This document shows positions 8,486-17,500 of a stretch of 64,000 nucleotides of DNA, one piece after another. Each line of letters opens with the position of its first letter. Within the stretch, counting starts at the first letter, position 1. The DNA is from Paenibacillus xylanexedens (GTDB lineage Bacteria > Bacillota > Bacilli > Paenibacillales > Paenibacillaceae): positions 124,001-188,000 of the forward strand of contig NZ_JAGIKV010000009.1 of assembly GCF_017874615.1 (NCBI RefSeq). Direction: 5' to 3'. A program made the translations under genes and the position numbers. The notes beneath the pieces were generated by a model that worked only from the letters and a program-made list of their open reading frames with translations, was not told the DNA's origin and searched no databases.

Positions 8486-9543
8486 CCGAGATGACGCTTG
8501 GACATCCAGAGCACACCACTTTTCAAAATACGAGGTACACGTCCCATCATGGACGTTTTGCCCATCAGCCCAAACCCAGACTTCTTGCCGAGTGCACCCA
8601 GTGTGCCACGAAGCTTGAGTGGATGTGGATTGGGCTTTTCGCCTTTCCAGAGGGCATGCTGAATATGGGCGATCTGCTCACCCTGAACTTCCGCAGCTTG
8701 ACCGCTAGGTGCATAAGGTACACTGGCACAGTCACCAACGACATACACATCAGTATATTCCGGGATTTGGTAGTATTCATTCAGGACGACACGTCCTTGA
8801 GGGTCTTTGGTTACGTCCAGATCCTGTACCACTTTTACGGGCTGAATGCCTGCAGTCCATACGACAGCATCCGTTAGAATCTGTTCATCCCGGTTATAGA
8901 TAGCATTAGGTTCAACACGTGAAATGGCGATATGCCCGCGTGTCTCTACCTGATGTTCGTTGAACCATTCATGCACATACACGGATAGACGTTGCGGGAA
9001 AGCGGATAATACACGTTCACCACGATCCAAAATGCTAATGTTCAGATCCGGTCTGCTCTCACGAAGTTCGGCTGCGATCTCGACACCACTTAATCCGCCG
9101 CCTACGATATGCACATTGCCATAGGCTTTGACTTCATTAAGGCGCAGGTAGGTCTCGCGTGTTTTGCTAAAGCTCTGAATGGTACAGCTGTAGTCTTCGG
9201 CGCCTGGTGTGTTGTGGAAACGGTCTGTACAACCAAGTCCAATGACAAGTTTGTCGTACACGAGCGGGTCTTGGCCTTCAAATTCAATCTGACGCTGTTC
9301 CAGGTCAATCGAAGTAACTTCTCCATAACGGTAAGTGACTTTATCGCTCACTGGAAATTGGATACGCAGGTCATAATCAGATACGGTTCCTGCTGCGAGT
9401 GCGTAATATTCTGTCTTTAATCCCTGAAAGGGGCTGCGGTCCACCAAAATAATTTGTGTATCGGATGGAATTTTACCCTCCAGAAGTTCCTTGATGATGG
9501 TGAGGCCGCCATAACCGCCTCCAAGAATGACGAAATTTTTCAT
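8482..9543 (-). CDS. yutJ: NADH dehydrogenase-like FAD oxidoreductase (YutJ)
   Basis: The 353-residue flavoprotein begins with a dinucleotide fold (MKNFVILGGGYGG) and has a second one (VHIVGGGLSGVEIAAEL) and the FAD-contact motif VYVVGDCA. This is the architecture of type II NADH dehydrogenases, single-subunit enzymes that pass electrons from NADH to quinone without pumping protons. The ATG at 9543 is chosen over an upstream start because AGAAAGGAAG lies about seven bases before it. The length fits Bacillus YutJ. Its substrate is untested in this family. Confidence 0.88.
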   Translation of the reverse strand: MKNFVILGGGYGGLTIIKELLEGKIPSDTQIILVDRSPFQGLKTEYYALAAGTVSDYDLRIQFPVSDKVTYRYGEVTSIDLEQRQIEFEGQDPLVYDKLVIGLGCTDRFHNTPGAEDYSCTIQSFSKTRETYLRLNEVKAYGNVHIVGGGLSGVEIAAELRESRPDLNISILDRGERVLSAFPQRLSVYVHEWFNEHQVETRGHIAISRVEPNAIYNRDEQILTDAVVWTAGIQPVKVVQDLDVTKDPQGRVVLNEYYQIPEYTDVYVVGDCASVPYAPSGQAAEVQGEQIAHIQHALWKGEKPNPHPLKLRGTLGALGKKSGFGLMGKTSMMGRVPRILKSGVLWMSKRHLG

Positions 9544-9594
9544 GACTCGGCTTCCTTTCTGCATCAGTCCCACTGAAATGGGGCTGTAAACTGT

Positions 9595-9628
9595 GGAGCA
9601 GCTATGCAATAACATAGCTGCTCCTTTT
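9595..9628. terminator. Perfect 12-bp hairpin between mqnE and yutJ
   Basis: GGAGCAGCTATG (9595-9606) pairs perfectly with CATAGCTGCTCC (9613-9624). The T-run (TTTTGTT) follows on the plus strand, whereas both neighbouring genes are on the minus strand, so it may work in either direction or as an mRNA end structure. Confidence 0.6.
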
Positions 9629-9777
9629 GTTATGATTTGAATAATTGAAAAGTAGACATTGAAAATTGAAGATATTATTCAGCAGTTTGCACCACTCGAA
9701 TTCAAACGTCTCCCTATAATGAAAGCTGCGTTCTGGAGTGGTGCTGGTGCAATATTGGTTGTGGATGGAGGTATATC

Positions 9778-10884
9778 CTATTCGTACACTTGAATTTCAT
9801 TGTAGAACGTATCACGTTCTACCGGAATACGTCCTGCACCTTTAATGAGCCATATGAGCTCTTTACGTGTAAGGCCTTCAGGTGTGAGTGCACCTGCCGC
9901 ATGACTAATCCGTTCGCGAACGATTGTGCCGTGTGCATCCGAAGCACCGAATCCAAGGGCAACTTGAGCCAGCTGTGGACCGATGTTAATGAAGTATGCT
10001 TTGATATGATCGATGTTATCCAGCATCAGACGGCTGATCGCAATTGTTTTGAGATCCTCATAAGCCGAGTTACGACGCATAATGCTCGCGTTTTTACTTT
10101 TTGGCTGCATGGAAAGCGGGATAAAGACCATGAATCCGTTGGTCTCGTCTTGCAATTCACGGATCTGCACCATATGGTTGACGCGGTCCTCATAGGATTC
10201 AATCGATCCATACAGCATCGTTGTATGGGTACGCATGCCCAGGTTATGAGCAGTACGGTGCACCTCAAGATAACGATCTACGTTTGCTTTGTCTACACGC
10301 ATTTTTTTGCGATATTCATCCGACAGAATCTCAGCGCCGCCACCAGTCAATGTTTTCAGACCTGCTTTTTGCAGCTCCTGCAGAACTTCCTTGATACTGA
10401 GTCCGCTGATGCGAGTGAAGAAATCGATCTCGGCTGCCGTATAGGCTTTCAGCGTAACATCCGGATATTTCTCGTTTAAAGCACGCAGGGAATCGACATA
10501 ATACTGAAAAGGAACATGGTTATTATGTCCGCCTACAATATGGAACTCACGCACACCCGGATGAATATGCTGTTCTACATAATCGATCATTTCCTGACCG
10601 GATAATGTATAGGAGCCTTCTTCACCCTGATCTTTACGGAAATTACAAAAAGCGCAGTGGGCTTCGCATACGTTCGTAAAATAAAGACTCATGTTTTCGA
10701 TAAAATATACTTTCTTACCATTTTTCCGCAAGTTGGCCTCATTGGCCAGCTGGCCCAAAGTCAGCAGATCATCTGTTTCATACAGATATACGCCGTCTTC
10801 TACGTTCAGCCTTACGCCGTTCTGCACTTTCTCAACGATTTCAGCCATTCTTTTGTCTGTGAACGGTGTTACCAATGTAGACAT
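9778..10884 (-). CDS. mqnE: Aminofutalosine synthase (radical SAM)
   Basis: The 368-residue enzyme has the radical-SAM cluster motif CEAHCAFC near residue 73, followed by the MqnE/CofH-type barrel (EFHIVGGHNNHVPFQYY, LTGGGAEIL, MQPKSKNASIMRRNS). MqnE joins 3-((1-carboxyvinyl)oxy)benzoate and SAM to make aminofutalosine in the futalosine route to menaquinone. MqnC is the closest alternative, but the GGGAEI pattern favours MqnE. GGAGG lies eight bases before the ATG. No other mqn gene is in the window. Confidence 0.9.
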   Translation of the reverse strand: MSTLVTPFTDKRMAEIVEKVQNGVRLNVEDGVYLYETDDLLTLGQLANEANLRKNGKKVYFIENMSLYFTNVCEAHCAFCNFRKDQGEEGSYTLSGQEMIDYVEQHIHPGVREFHIVGGHNNHVPFQYYVDSLRALNEKYPDVTLKAYTAAEIDFFTRISGLSIKEVLQELQKAGLKTLTGGGAEILSDEYRKKMRVDKANVDRYLEVHRTAHNLGMRTHTTMLYGSIESYEDRVNHMVQIRELQDETNGFMVFIPLSMQPKSKNASIMRRNSAYEDLKTIAISRLMLDNIDHIKAYFINIGPQLAQVALGFGASDAHGTIVRERISHAAGALTPEGLTRKELIWLIKGAGRIPVERDTFYNEIQVYE

Positions 10885-11262
10885 ACTGTTTCCTCCTGTT
10901 CTTAACCGGATTTGAGTTGTGTGTAGGATCTGTATACAGAACTACATAGCAAAGATGCGGTCAACTGCCGCCTTCTTATATGGACTAACTCTTATTTACC
11001 CGGTGCAGCGTGTGCTGCGTACGTAAAGCTAATTTTTTCATTAAAGTGAGTCTTGTGACTCTATATGCATTGGGGACTGCGGACAGTCTCGAAATGTGAA
11101 AAAAATTACAACTCTATATATGATCGTCACCTGAATAAGTCATGACAAAATATCGACATTTCAGTGCGACCACCTATTCATTATAAACCTCGTGTCGCGG
11201 GGGTTCAATACACTGGGAAGAAAAAGGAGTAGAGGGGGAACGCGGAAAGAGGCAAACATGAC
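10885..11262. other. Intergenic region with no recognisable gene
   Basis: Between the divergent mqnE and IscA-like genes I see no convincing coding frame or structured RNA. A short palindrome GAGTC-ttgt-GACTC lies at 11048-11061. The promoter of the next gene begins at 11263. Confidence 0.5.
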
Positions 11263-11291
11263 TTGAGACCCTTGACGGGGTGGAGTATAAT
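11263..11291 (+). promoter_or_regulatory. Promoter of the IscA-like gene
   Basis: TTGAGA at 11263-11268 and TATAAT at 11286-11291 have 17-base spacing. They lie 36 bases before the start codon. Confidence 0.7.
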
Positions 11292-11327
11292 TTAAAGAAG
11301 AGTTAATGAAAAGGAGAGTGACCTGGC

Positions 11328-11684
11328 ATGATTAACATCAGCGAAACGGCTGCTGACAGATTGAAAGAGATGCTTGCACAGCAAGAGACACCTGGTATGT
11401 TCCTGCGTCTTGGCGTAGCACCGGGCGGTTGTACCGGATTTTCGTACGCCATGGGCTTTGACGATAAAGAGTCCGATGAGGACCTGTATATGGATATTCA
11501 GAGCATGAAGATTGTAGTCGAGAAGGAAAACCTGAAATATCTGGATGGACTTGAAATTGATTTTGAAGAATCCGGTATGACGGGTGGGTTCACCATCCAT
11601 AATCCGAACGCGGTAGCCACTTGTGGCTGTGGATCTTCTTTCCGTACGAAGGAAGACGCGGGTGTGCCGGATAAGGATTGTTAA
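11328..11684 (+). CDS. A-type Fe-S carrier (IscA/SufA/ErpA-like)
   Basis: This 118-residue HesB-family protein has the three conserved cysteines of A-type carriers: one in PGGCTGFSY and two in the C-terminal CGCG motif. It likely holds and delivers Fe-S clusters or iron. AAAGGAGAG sits nine bases before the ATG. The gene is monocistronic between a good promoter and a terminator, unlike sufA inside suf operons, so it resembles the stand-alone ErpA-like carrier of Bacilli. Confidence 0.92.
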   Translation: MINISETAADRLKEMLAQQETPGMFLRLGVAPGGCTGFSYAMGFDDKESDEDLYMDIQSMKIVVEKENLKYLDGLEIDFEESGMTGGFTIHNPNAVATCGCGSSFRTKEDAGVPDKDC

Positions 11685-11753
11685 GAAACTTAGTTGTACA
11701 GCGGTTTCCCAATCTTGTTTTAAATAAGCAGTATGCAATCCCTTTAATAGATT

Positions 11754-11804
11754 AGCCTCTGAATTGTATCCGTTTTGCACGGGCATGATATCAGGGGCTT
11801 TTTT
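11754..11804 (+). terminator. Terminator after the IscA-like gene
   Basis: AGCCTCTGA at 11754-11762 pairs with TCAGGGGCT at 11791-11799 (one G-T pair) and is followed by six T residues. Confidence 0.8.
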
Positions 11805-11825
11805 GCGTGTACTGATTGTGCATGG

Positions 11826-11861
11826 TTGACAAACTTAGTTGTAACAACTATAGTTACAATA
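11826..11861 (+). promoter_or_regulatory. Promoter with overlapping palindromic operator
   Basis: TTGACA at 11826-11831 and TATAGT at 11849-11854 have 17-base spacing. The inverted repeat TTGTAAC-n7-GTTACAA covers the spacer and the -10 box. A bound regulator would block RNA polymerase. The layout is typical for MarR- or HxlR-type repressors, but no such gene lies next to it. Confidence 0.65.
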
Positions 11862-11909
11862 TAAAGTTCAAACATAAACAATATCGATAATTACAAAGGA
11901 GAGATCATA

Positions 11910-12551
11910 ATGAACATTGCAATCATTGGTGCAACAGGCAAAGCAGGAAGTGTAATTTTGAAAGAAGCGGCAGACAGAGGGCATAAAGTAACGGCAATCG
12001 TTCGTAATGCATCCAAATTGGAAGATAAAAGCCTGAATACGCTGGAGAAAGATGTATTCGATCTTACAGCTGAAGATCTAAAAGCGTTCGATGTGGTTGT
12101 AAATGCATTTGGTGCTCCAGCGGGTAAAGAAAACCTGCATGTGGAAGTAGGACAAGCGTTGATCAACATCCTGAAAGAGGCGCCAAACACTCGCCTAATC
12201 GTTGTAGGCGGAGCAGGAAGCCTGTTCACAGACGAGTCCAAAACATTGCGTGTCTTTGAATCCCCAGGATTCCCGGATGCTTACAAAGCAACTGCAACGA
12301 ACCAAGGCCAAAACTTGCAGGATCTGCAAGCATCTTCAGGTATTCAATGGACATTCCTGAGCCCGGCCGGATTCTTTAATCCAGAAGGTGTACGCACCGG
12401 CAAATATCAAGCGGGCAACGACGTTATTCTCGTGAATAGCGAAGGCAACAGCTACATCAGCTATGCAGACTATGCGATTGCTTTGGTTGATGAGATCGAG
12501 AATCCACAATACAAAAACGAGCGCTTTACCGTTGTTGGCGAAGTGAAGTAA
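11910..12551 (+). CDS. NAD(P)-binding reductase (YwnB-like)
   Basis: The 213-residue protein is a compact Rossmann-fold enzyme of the atypical SDR/NmrA-like group. It begins with MNIAIIGATGKAGSVI and continues with VVNAFGAP and LIVVGGAGSL. It lacks the classical YxxxK pair. Relatives in Bacillus are induced by thiol or quinone stress, which would suit the palindromic operator upstream, but this is inference. AAAGGAGAG precedes the ATG and a strong terminator follows. Confidence 0.85.
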   Translation: MNIAIIGATGKAGSVILKEAADRGHKVTAIVRNASKLEDKSLNTLEKDVFDLTAEDLKAFDVVVNAFGAPAGKENLHVEVGQALINILKEAPNTRLIVVGGAGSLFTDESKTLRVFESPGFPDAYKATATNQGQNLQDLQASSGIQWTFLSPAGFFNPEGVRTGKYQAGNDVILVNSEGNSYISYADYAIALVDEIENPQYKNERFTVVGEVK

Positions 12552-12580
12552 CACTTTTAAATGATAATATGGAACATACA

Positions 12581-12620
12581 AACGGACGCTGATCTCCACA
12601 GATCGGTGTCCGTTTTTTTA
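12581..12620 (+). terminator. Terminator after the YwnB-like gene
   Basis: AACGGAC (12581-12587) pairs with GTCCGTT (12608-12614), with GATCT/AGATC extending the stem inside, and is followed by a run of seven T residues. Confidence 0.88.
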
Positions 12621-12805
12621 TGTTATCGAAGAGGGATGTTCCGCAATACCGTTAGACAGTTTAGAGGATTATCGTTCAACTTCCAACTACTCTTTGAATC
12701 TATGTTATATTATTCTAAAGATGGGAAGTAAATGTGATTATGTGAAAACCATCTTCTCTTCATTGGAATTTCTGCGAGTTCAAAAGTACAAGGGAGTGAA
12801 CAGTT

Positions 12806-13201
12806 GTGAAGATGTATTCCAAAGGAGTTATACTATTGATCTTTGCGGTTTTTATGATTAGTGTATCGAGTGGTTCAGGGTTATCCCAATATACAAACGT
12901 TAAAAATGCGCTGAATCAATTTCACATCACTTCTCTTTATCCTAAAAATAAGAATGGACAGACATATGGTTCTGCCGCATATGCGACTTCTCCAGAAACG
13001 GAACCTGATTTAATCTTGGCTACGGGTGTGGATGGTACAGAAGGATATCTGCTGAGAAAAGACATGGAAGGCGAGCTACCAAAGACACCTGAAGAAGCTA
13101 TTGCAATGCAGAACAGCAGATCACCAGAAGGTCATGATATTCCACTGTATGACAAAGATGGTGAAACCGTAATCGGTGTGTTTCGTGTTGGAGGAGAGTG
13201 A
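12806..13201 (+). CDS. Small secreted protein, unknown
   Basis: The 131-residue product has an N-terminal hydrophobic segment (GVILLIFAVFMISV) that looks like a signal peptide or anchor. It is followed by an acidic, soluble part with the motif SPETEPDLI and PKTPEEA. I do not recognise the family. The GTG start is supported by AAGGGAG nine bases upstream. The body should lie outside the membrane. Neighbours are unrelated single genes of the same AT-rich accessory stretch. Confidence 0.7.
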   Translation: MKMYSKGVILLIFAVFMISVSSGSGLSQYTNVKNALNQFHITSLYPKNKNGQTYGSAAYATSPETEPDLILATGVDGTEGYLLRKDMEGELPKTPEEAIAMQNSRSPEGHDIPLYDKDGETVIGVFRVGGE

Positions 13202-13300
13202 AACGTTACTGAAATGAACACCATTCGGCAGTTGATCAAAAGGGTCGGCTGCTTTTTGATTTTAAGATTTATTTAGTTTGCTAAAGGATGTGACAGTAAT

Positions 13301-13846
13301 ATGAAATACTTCATTGGAATTACCCCTCCGGATAATTATAAAGAAAAGATTGTGGCATTTCGTGATCGTTGGTCAAGTAATCGTCTTAATGATGTAGTCG
13401 AGCCTCATATCACTGTAAAAGCACAGGGTGGTCTTACCGTTGATCTTCATTGGTTAGAAAGTGTGAGACAGACATGCTCTTTAATGCCAAGTTTTCAATT
13501 ATCGTTATCAGAACCGGGATCGTTTGGAAGTGATGTTACATTTCTTAGTGTTGAAACGAGCAATGTCATCGAGTTACATCGAAATTTGGTGAAAGCGATT
13601 TCTCCATCACAAGAACTTTTAGACCTTTACTTTGAAATGGATAAGTATCATCCTCATTTAACCTTGGGGCAAACCTATTGGGGTTTGAACGAGATTGAAA
13701 TTGAAGAAATGAAACTCTTAACAATTAAGGAATTGGCTCCTTTTCCAACCTTTGATGTCAATTATGTACGCGTATATAAAGAAGTTGAACTAAATAAATA
13801 CGTACCATTTGAAGACATTCAATTGGGAACTGAAAAAGAGAAGTGA
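13301..13846 (+). CDS. 2'-5' RNA ligase family (2H phosphoesterase)
   Basis: The 181-residue protein shows the two HxT motifs that define the 2H phosphoesterase fold: HIT in EPHITVKAQGG near residue 37 and HLT in YHPHLTLGQTYWG near residue 115. Members act on cyclic phosphates or 2'-5' linkages in RNA and nucleotides. The physiological substrate here is unknown. AAAGGATG lies upstream of the ATG. It is a single gene with its own terminator. Confidence 0.82.
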   Translation: MKYFIGITPPDNYKEKIVAFRDRWSSNRLNDVVEPHITVKAQGGLTVDLHWLESVRQTCSLMPSFQLSLSEPGSFGSDVTFLSVETSNVIELHRNLVKAISPSQELLDLYFEMDKYHPHLTLGQTYWGLNEIEIEEMKLLTIKELAPFPTFDVNYVRVYKEVELNKYVPFEDIQLGTEKEK

Positions 13847-13867
13847 TTCAAATAACAGGACAATAAA

Positions 13868-13912
13868 ACAAGGAAACTCCTGATCAAAGGAATTGGCTGT
13901 TTCCTTGTTTAT
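13868..13912 (+). terminator. Terminator after the 2H phosphoesterase gene
   Basis: AACAAGGAAAC (13868-13878) pairs with GTTTCCTTGTT (13899-13909), followed by a short T-run. Confidence 0.75.
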
Positions 13913-14018
13913 GTAATGGCAGATTAACGCAACCAGTTAATGAACAAATCGTCAAAATGATGAATATACTTCTGCACATTGGAGGGGACTTGGTGTATTT
14001 TAAACCTAACGTATTGTA

Positions 14019-14513
14019 ATGGGGCTAGTTTTTTTTATCATTGCTGGGTGCAATAACGAGGTCACGATGATGGGTACAGATGAACTCACGATCACAGGTG
14101 ATCAAAAGACTGCCACAGAATATGTTAAGGCAAAAGGTTATAAAATTTCTTCGTACGATGGTCAAGTTCAGAAATACACTCTAAACAAAGACAAACTACT
14201 CTACGGGATAACGGAAACGATACCATATAGACAGACCTGGGGGGTTCAAAAAGTAGAACCCGAACAGTATTTCGGGATGGAAATATCGGTATATAGCTTT
14301 ACAGTAACAAACCATCCTCTGGGAACGTTTAACGATAGTAAATCCAAAGTTTCAATATTACTTTGTGAAGGCAAAGTTATAGGGGGGACATCCTTCCCAA
14401 ATGCAGCAATGGATGGGGCACCATATTCGTTGGATGGAAAAACATTGGAAGAAGTAACGGGAAAAAGTTTTCAAAAATGGAGTGAAGAATGGGAAAGGAA
14501 ATACGGCACTTAA
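14019..14513 (+). CDS. Putative lipoprotein, unknown; start unresolved
   Basis: The frame encodes about 164 residues. A hydrophobic start and lipobox (FFIIAGC) are followed by a soluble domain with the segments DQKTATEYVKAKGYK, YGITETIPYRQTWGV and LDGKTLEEVTGKSFQKW. I do not recognise the family. The ATG at 14019 lacks its own ribosome site and gives a signal without a basic n-region. A good site, GGAGGGG at 13981-13987, instead serves TTG/GTG at 13990-13995, which opens an eight-codon frame (VYFKPNVL) ending in TAA that overlaps this ATG (TAATG). A one-base frameshift, or translational coupling, would explain this. Confidence 0.65.
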   Translation: MGLVFFIIAGCNNEVTMMGTDELTITGDQKTATEYVKAKGYKISSYDGQVQKYTLNKDKLLYGITETIPYRQTWGVQKVEPEQYFGMEISVYSFTVTNHPLGTFNDSKSKVSILLCEGKVIGGTSFPNAAMDGAPYSLDGKTLEEVTGKSFQKWSEEWERKYGT

Positions 14514-14642
14514 AAAGTCAAAGCTAACGAAAATGATATTTACAACATATATCTTTCCGACGGATACGAAACTTAATTGTGCACAAATAGTTGCGATACG
14601 AAAACCTAACGAAACTATACTTTTGTTGAGAGGAGGGATGAG

Positions 14643-15527
14643 ATGGATTGGCTTATGAGGATGAATCGGGCATTGGATTATATTGAAATGAACTTAGTCG
14701 GGGAGATCGAATTGAAGGAAATTGCTCAATGTGCTTATTGTTCTTCACATCAGTTTCAGAGAATGTTCTCGTTCATTACCAATGTTTCACTTGCGGAATA
14801 TATACGAAGAAGACGGCTGACTCTCGCTGCAATTGAATTGCAGAATAGTGATAGGAGAGTTGTTGATATTGCCATAAAGTATGGGTATGAATCACCGGTA
14901 TCATTCGCAAGAGCTTTTCAATCATTGCATGGTGTTAATCCAGCGATGGCTCGGGAAGAAGGGACTGCCCTCAAAGCCTATCCTCGGCTTTCCTTCCTTA
15001 TTTCAATTAAAGGGGAAGAGCCTATGAACTATCGTATCGAAACAAAAGAAGGCTTCGAAATATTTGGAATTGAGAAAGTGTTTCAATTAAACGGGGTAGA
15101 GACACCAGCAGAATTATGGAAGCAAAGCCACGAAAATGGCGAGGTTGAAAGACTTGCTGCAAATGCCGGTGATCTACCGAACTCTTTGAATTCGAATTAT
15201 CATAAAGTGCATACTGTGTGTAGCTACAAAAAAACTGGGGAAGATACTTTCCCATACATGTTGGGTGTATTTAAAGGTGAAACAAGTAAACCTGATGGTT
15301 ACACAAGTATAACGATACCAGCACACACGTGGGCGATCTTTTCATCGGATCCCTTTACATGGGATAAATTCGATGAAACCATTGAAACCCTATATAGACG
15401 ATTCTTTTCTGAATGGCTTCCTACTACAGGATATGAACAGGTCGACGGAATGGAATTTGAAATTACTGGAGTTAAAGATGGACTGAATTTTGTTGAGTTA
15501 TGGTTTGCTGTAAGACAAATATCTTAG
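14643..15527 (+). CDS. AraC-family regulator with GyrI-like effector domain
   Basis: The 294-residue protein has an N-terminal AraC DNA-binding domain with two helix-turn-helix units (LKEIAQCAYCSSHQFQRMF and VVDIAIKYGYESPVSFARAF, residues about 20-100). It is followed by a C-terminal GyrI/SoxS-associated effector-binding domain (FEIFGIEKVFQ to the end) that probably senses a small hydrophobic or drug-like ligand. This order is that of Rob- and BmrR-related sensors. AGAGGAGGG lies before the ATG. Its targets are unknown and no transporter lies immediately beside it. Confidence 0.88.
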   Translation: MDWLMRMNRALDYIEMNLVGEIELKEIAQCAYCSSHQFQRMFSFITNVSLAEYIRRRRLTLAAIELQNSDRRVVDIAIKYGYESPVSFARAFQSLHGVNPAMAREEGTALKAYPRLSFLISIKGEEPMNYRIETKEGFEIFGIEKVFQLNGVETPAELWKQSHENGEVERLAANAGDLPNSLNSNYHKVHTVCSYKKTGEDTFPYMLGVFKGETSKPDGYTSITIPAHTWAIFSSDPFTWDKFDETIETLYRRFFSEWLPTTGYEQVDGMEFEITGVKDGLNFVELWFAVRQIS

Positions 15528-15576
15528 TTTTATTTCTTCTAGATTAGTCTTGAATAATAACTTAATAAAGACAAAT

Positions 15577-15612
15577 GGAGCAAACAATTGTGTCCGATTG
15601 GTTGCTTCTTTG
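15577..15612 (+). terminator. Terminator-like hairpin after the AraC gene
   Basis: GAGCAA and CAAT at 15578-15588 pair with ATTG and TTGCTTC at 15597-15608, each arm with one unpaired base, followed by TTTG. Confidence 0.55.
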
Positions 15613-15700
15613 TTCATTCACCTAACGGCCAGGGAAAATGCAACATTTTTCCTGTTAAACAGGTCAATAAAGATGTACCAATTAACATTATGAGAAGAAG

Positions 15701-16279
15701 GTGGAAAAACTGAAGCTTCGTATAATCACGTTAATTTTTTTTATATCTAGCGTGTTCTTTATCTCAAATGCACAAGATGTTAACGCTTTGTCATGTGTTG
15801 AATCGGGAAGCCCCCAAGAACAGTTAGAAATATATGATGGAGCTGTTTATGGTGAAGTAAAGCAAGTAAAGGTCGACTTGAAGCAAGAGGGATTTACGGG
15901 GACCAAAGAGAAAATTAGATATATTTTAGTGGAAGTTGAGAGGAGTTGGAATACTGAAGTTGACTCTCAACTAATTATCGCAACTAACTTCACTTGGGGA
16001 TTTGATTTCAAGGAAGGTAACAAATACTTAATATACTTTAGCGAAGTGGATGGCGAATTAAGTAGCAGTCCGTGCAGTTTGACCATCGAAATTAATCATT
16101 TGAACCAAGCAACTGAGCTACTCGGGGAAGGATATCCACCAAAACAACAAGTGAACGTAGAACACAAAATGTGGTTTATGTTTGAGCAAGATATTGATTT
16201 GTTTATCGTAGGTGTAGTCGTATTTGCGGCGATCTTTATCCTCTTTATGAGAGTAAGAAAGAAAAAGCGCAAAGTATAA
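15701..16279 (+). CDS. Secreted and C-terminally anchored protein, netrin/TIMP-like
   Basis: The 192-residue protein has an N-terminal signal peptide (IITLIFFISSVFFISNAQ). Its extracellular domain opens with CVESGSPQEQLEIYDGAVYGEV and has a second cysteine in SSSPCSL, the pattern of bacterial netrin/TIMP-like OB-fold domains. A C-terminal membrane helix (FIVGVVVFAAIFILFM) is followed by a basic tail. It would sit on the outer face of the membrane. The GTG at 15701 is tentative; the ribosome site is weak. Function is unknown. Confidence 0.65.
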   Translation: MEKLKLRIITLIFFISSVFFISNAQDVNALSCVESGSPQEQLEIYDGAVYGEVKQVKVDLKQEGFTGTKEKIRYILVEVERSWNTEVDSQLIIATNFTWGFDFKEGNKYLIYFSEVDGELSSSPCSLTIEINHLNQATELLGEGYPPKQQVNVEHKMWFMFEQDIDLFIVGVVVFAAIFILFMRVRKKKRKV

Positions 16280-16428
16280 TTTGATTGCGCTAAACGGGAT
16301 TTTTGCTCAAAGAAAAAGTCATTTGAACTAGGCATGGATTCCTGTATGACCTATTACCCCCTTTACTTAAACGAGGATCGAGGCGTATAATCCGTTGAGA
16401 TATCAGAGCAATAAGAGGGGATACAGTT

Positions 16429-17307
16429 ATGAATAATGGATTAATCAACGCGATCATTGCGTATATCATGTGGGGGGTTCTCCCGCTGTATTGGAAGTTG
16501 TTTGAAAATGTACCGGCAGGCGAGATTTTATCGCACCGGGTTGTCTGGTCATTTGTCTTTATGGGGATTTTCGTTGCCGTCCAACGTCGTTGGGGTGACA
16601 TGAAGCGCATTCTGACCAGTCGTTCGACCCTGCTGTCCCTTACCGCGAGTGGGCTGCTAATTGCTATTAATTGGCTTATCTTCATCTGGGCAGTTAACAA
16701 TGGTCATGTTGTTGAGACAAGTCTGGGCTATTATTTGAACCCGTTACTGAATGTGCTGCTCGCGGTTGTCTTCCTTCATGAAAAGCCAAACCGTGGGCAA
16801 TGGCTCGCGATTGCCATCGCTGGTGTCGCGGTGCTTATCATCGCTATCGACTACGGACGTTTCCCATGGGTTGCGATCTCGCTGGCCGTGTCATTTGGCT
16901 TGTACGGTCTGGCGAAGAAGAAGATTAAGCAAGATGCTTCTGTGGGCTTATTTTCGGAGACAGCTGTAGTTCTTCCCATCGCACTCGGCTACTGGATCTA
17001 CTTGGCCATCGTGGGTAAAGCTACGGCATGGACTCTGCCTGCACCGATGTTCTTCGAACTGTTGCTTTCCGGTGTGGTGACGGCGCTGCCGCTGTTATTC
17101 TTTGCACGGGCGGCTGCTCGAATGTCGTTGTCCACACTAGGCTTCGTACAGTATATTGGGCCGACAATCATGCTGATCTTGAGTGTGTTTGTGTTCAAGG
17201 AAACGGTCTCGCCAGTTCTGCTTGTTGGTTTCGCACTCATCTGGACAGCGCTCATCGTATACGCTACCGCATCGATACGTGCTACGAGACTCGCTAAGGT
17301 AAGCTGA
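16429..17307 (+). CDS. rarD: EamA-family transporter RarD
   Basis: The 292-residue membrane protein has about ten transmembrane helices in two EamA repeats. It begins with GLINAIIAYIMWGVLPLYWK, the conserved RarD opening, and contains HRVVWSF and YYLNPLLNVLLAV. RarD proteins belong to the drug/metabolite transporter superfamily; their substrates are mostly unproven. AGAGGGG lies before the ATG and a TATAAT is present at about 16387. A strong terminator follows. Confidence 0.92.
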   Translation: MNNGLINAIIAYIMWGVLPLYWKLFENVPAGEILSHRVVWSFVFMGIFVAVQRRWGDMKRILTSRSTLLSLTASGLLIAINWLIFIWAVNNGHVVETSLGYYLNPLLNVLLAVVFLHEKPNRGQWLAIAIAGVAVLIIAIDYGRFPWVAISLAVSFGLYGLAKKKIKQDASVGLFSETAVVLPIALGYWIYLAIVGKATAWTLPAPMFFELLLSGVVTALPLLFFARAAARMSLSTLGFVQYIGPTIMLILSVFVFKETVSPVLLVGFALIWTALIVYATASIRATRLAKVS

Positions 17308-17330
17308 ACAGAGGTATCTGGTATCGCCAT

Positions 17331-17372
17331 AATTGCCCTTTCTGCCCATGAGGTGGAGAGGGCAATTTTTGT
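17331..17372 (+). terminator. Terminator after rarD
   Basis: AATTGCCCT (17331-17339) pairs with AGGGCAATT (17359-17367) and runs into a T-tract. Confidence 0.85.
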
Positions 17373-17500
17373 TTGTGGGGGAGTGATAGGTCGATAAAAA
17401 CTAAAAAGGAAGGCTGATCAACGTTATGGTAAAATACAGGAGTAGTAATCAAAAATAGTAACCAAAAAGAGTAATAGAAAAACGAGGAGGCGACAGATAT

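Noticed and set aside
9790..10479. A 229-codon plus-strand frame opposite mqnE
   Set aside because: It is the shadow of a strongly conserved radical-SAM enzyme; its composition is rich in Cys and Phe, typical of antisense frames.
11180..11230. GGTTCAATA-like stretch considered as a tRNA T-arm
   Set aside because: No acceptor, D or anticodon stems can be paired around it.
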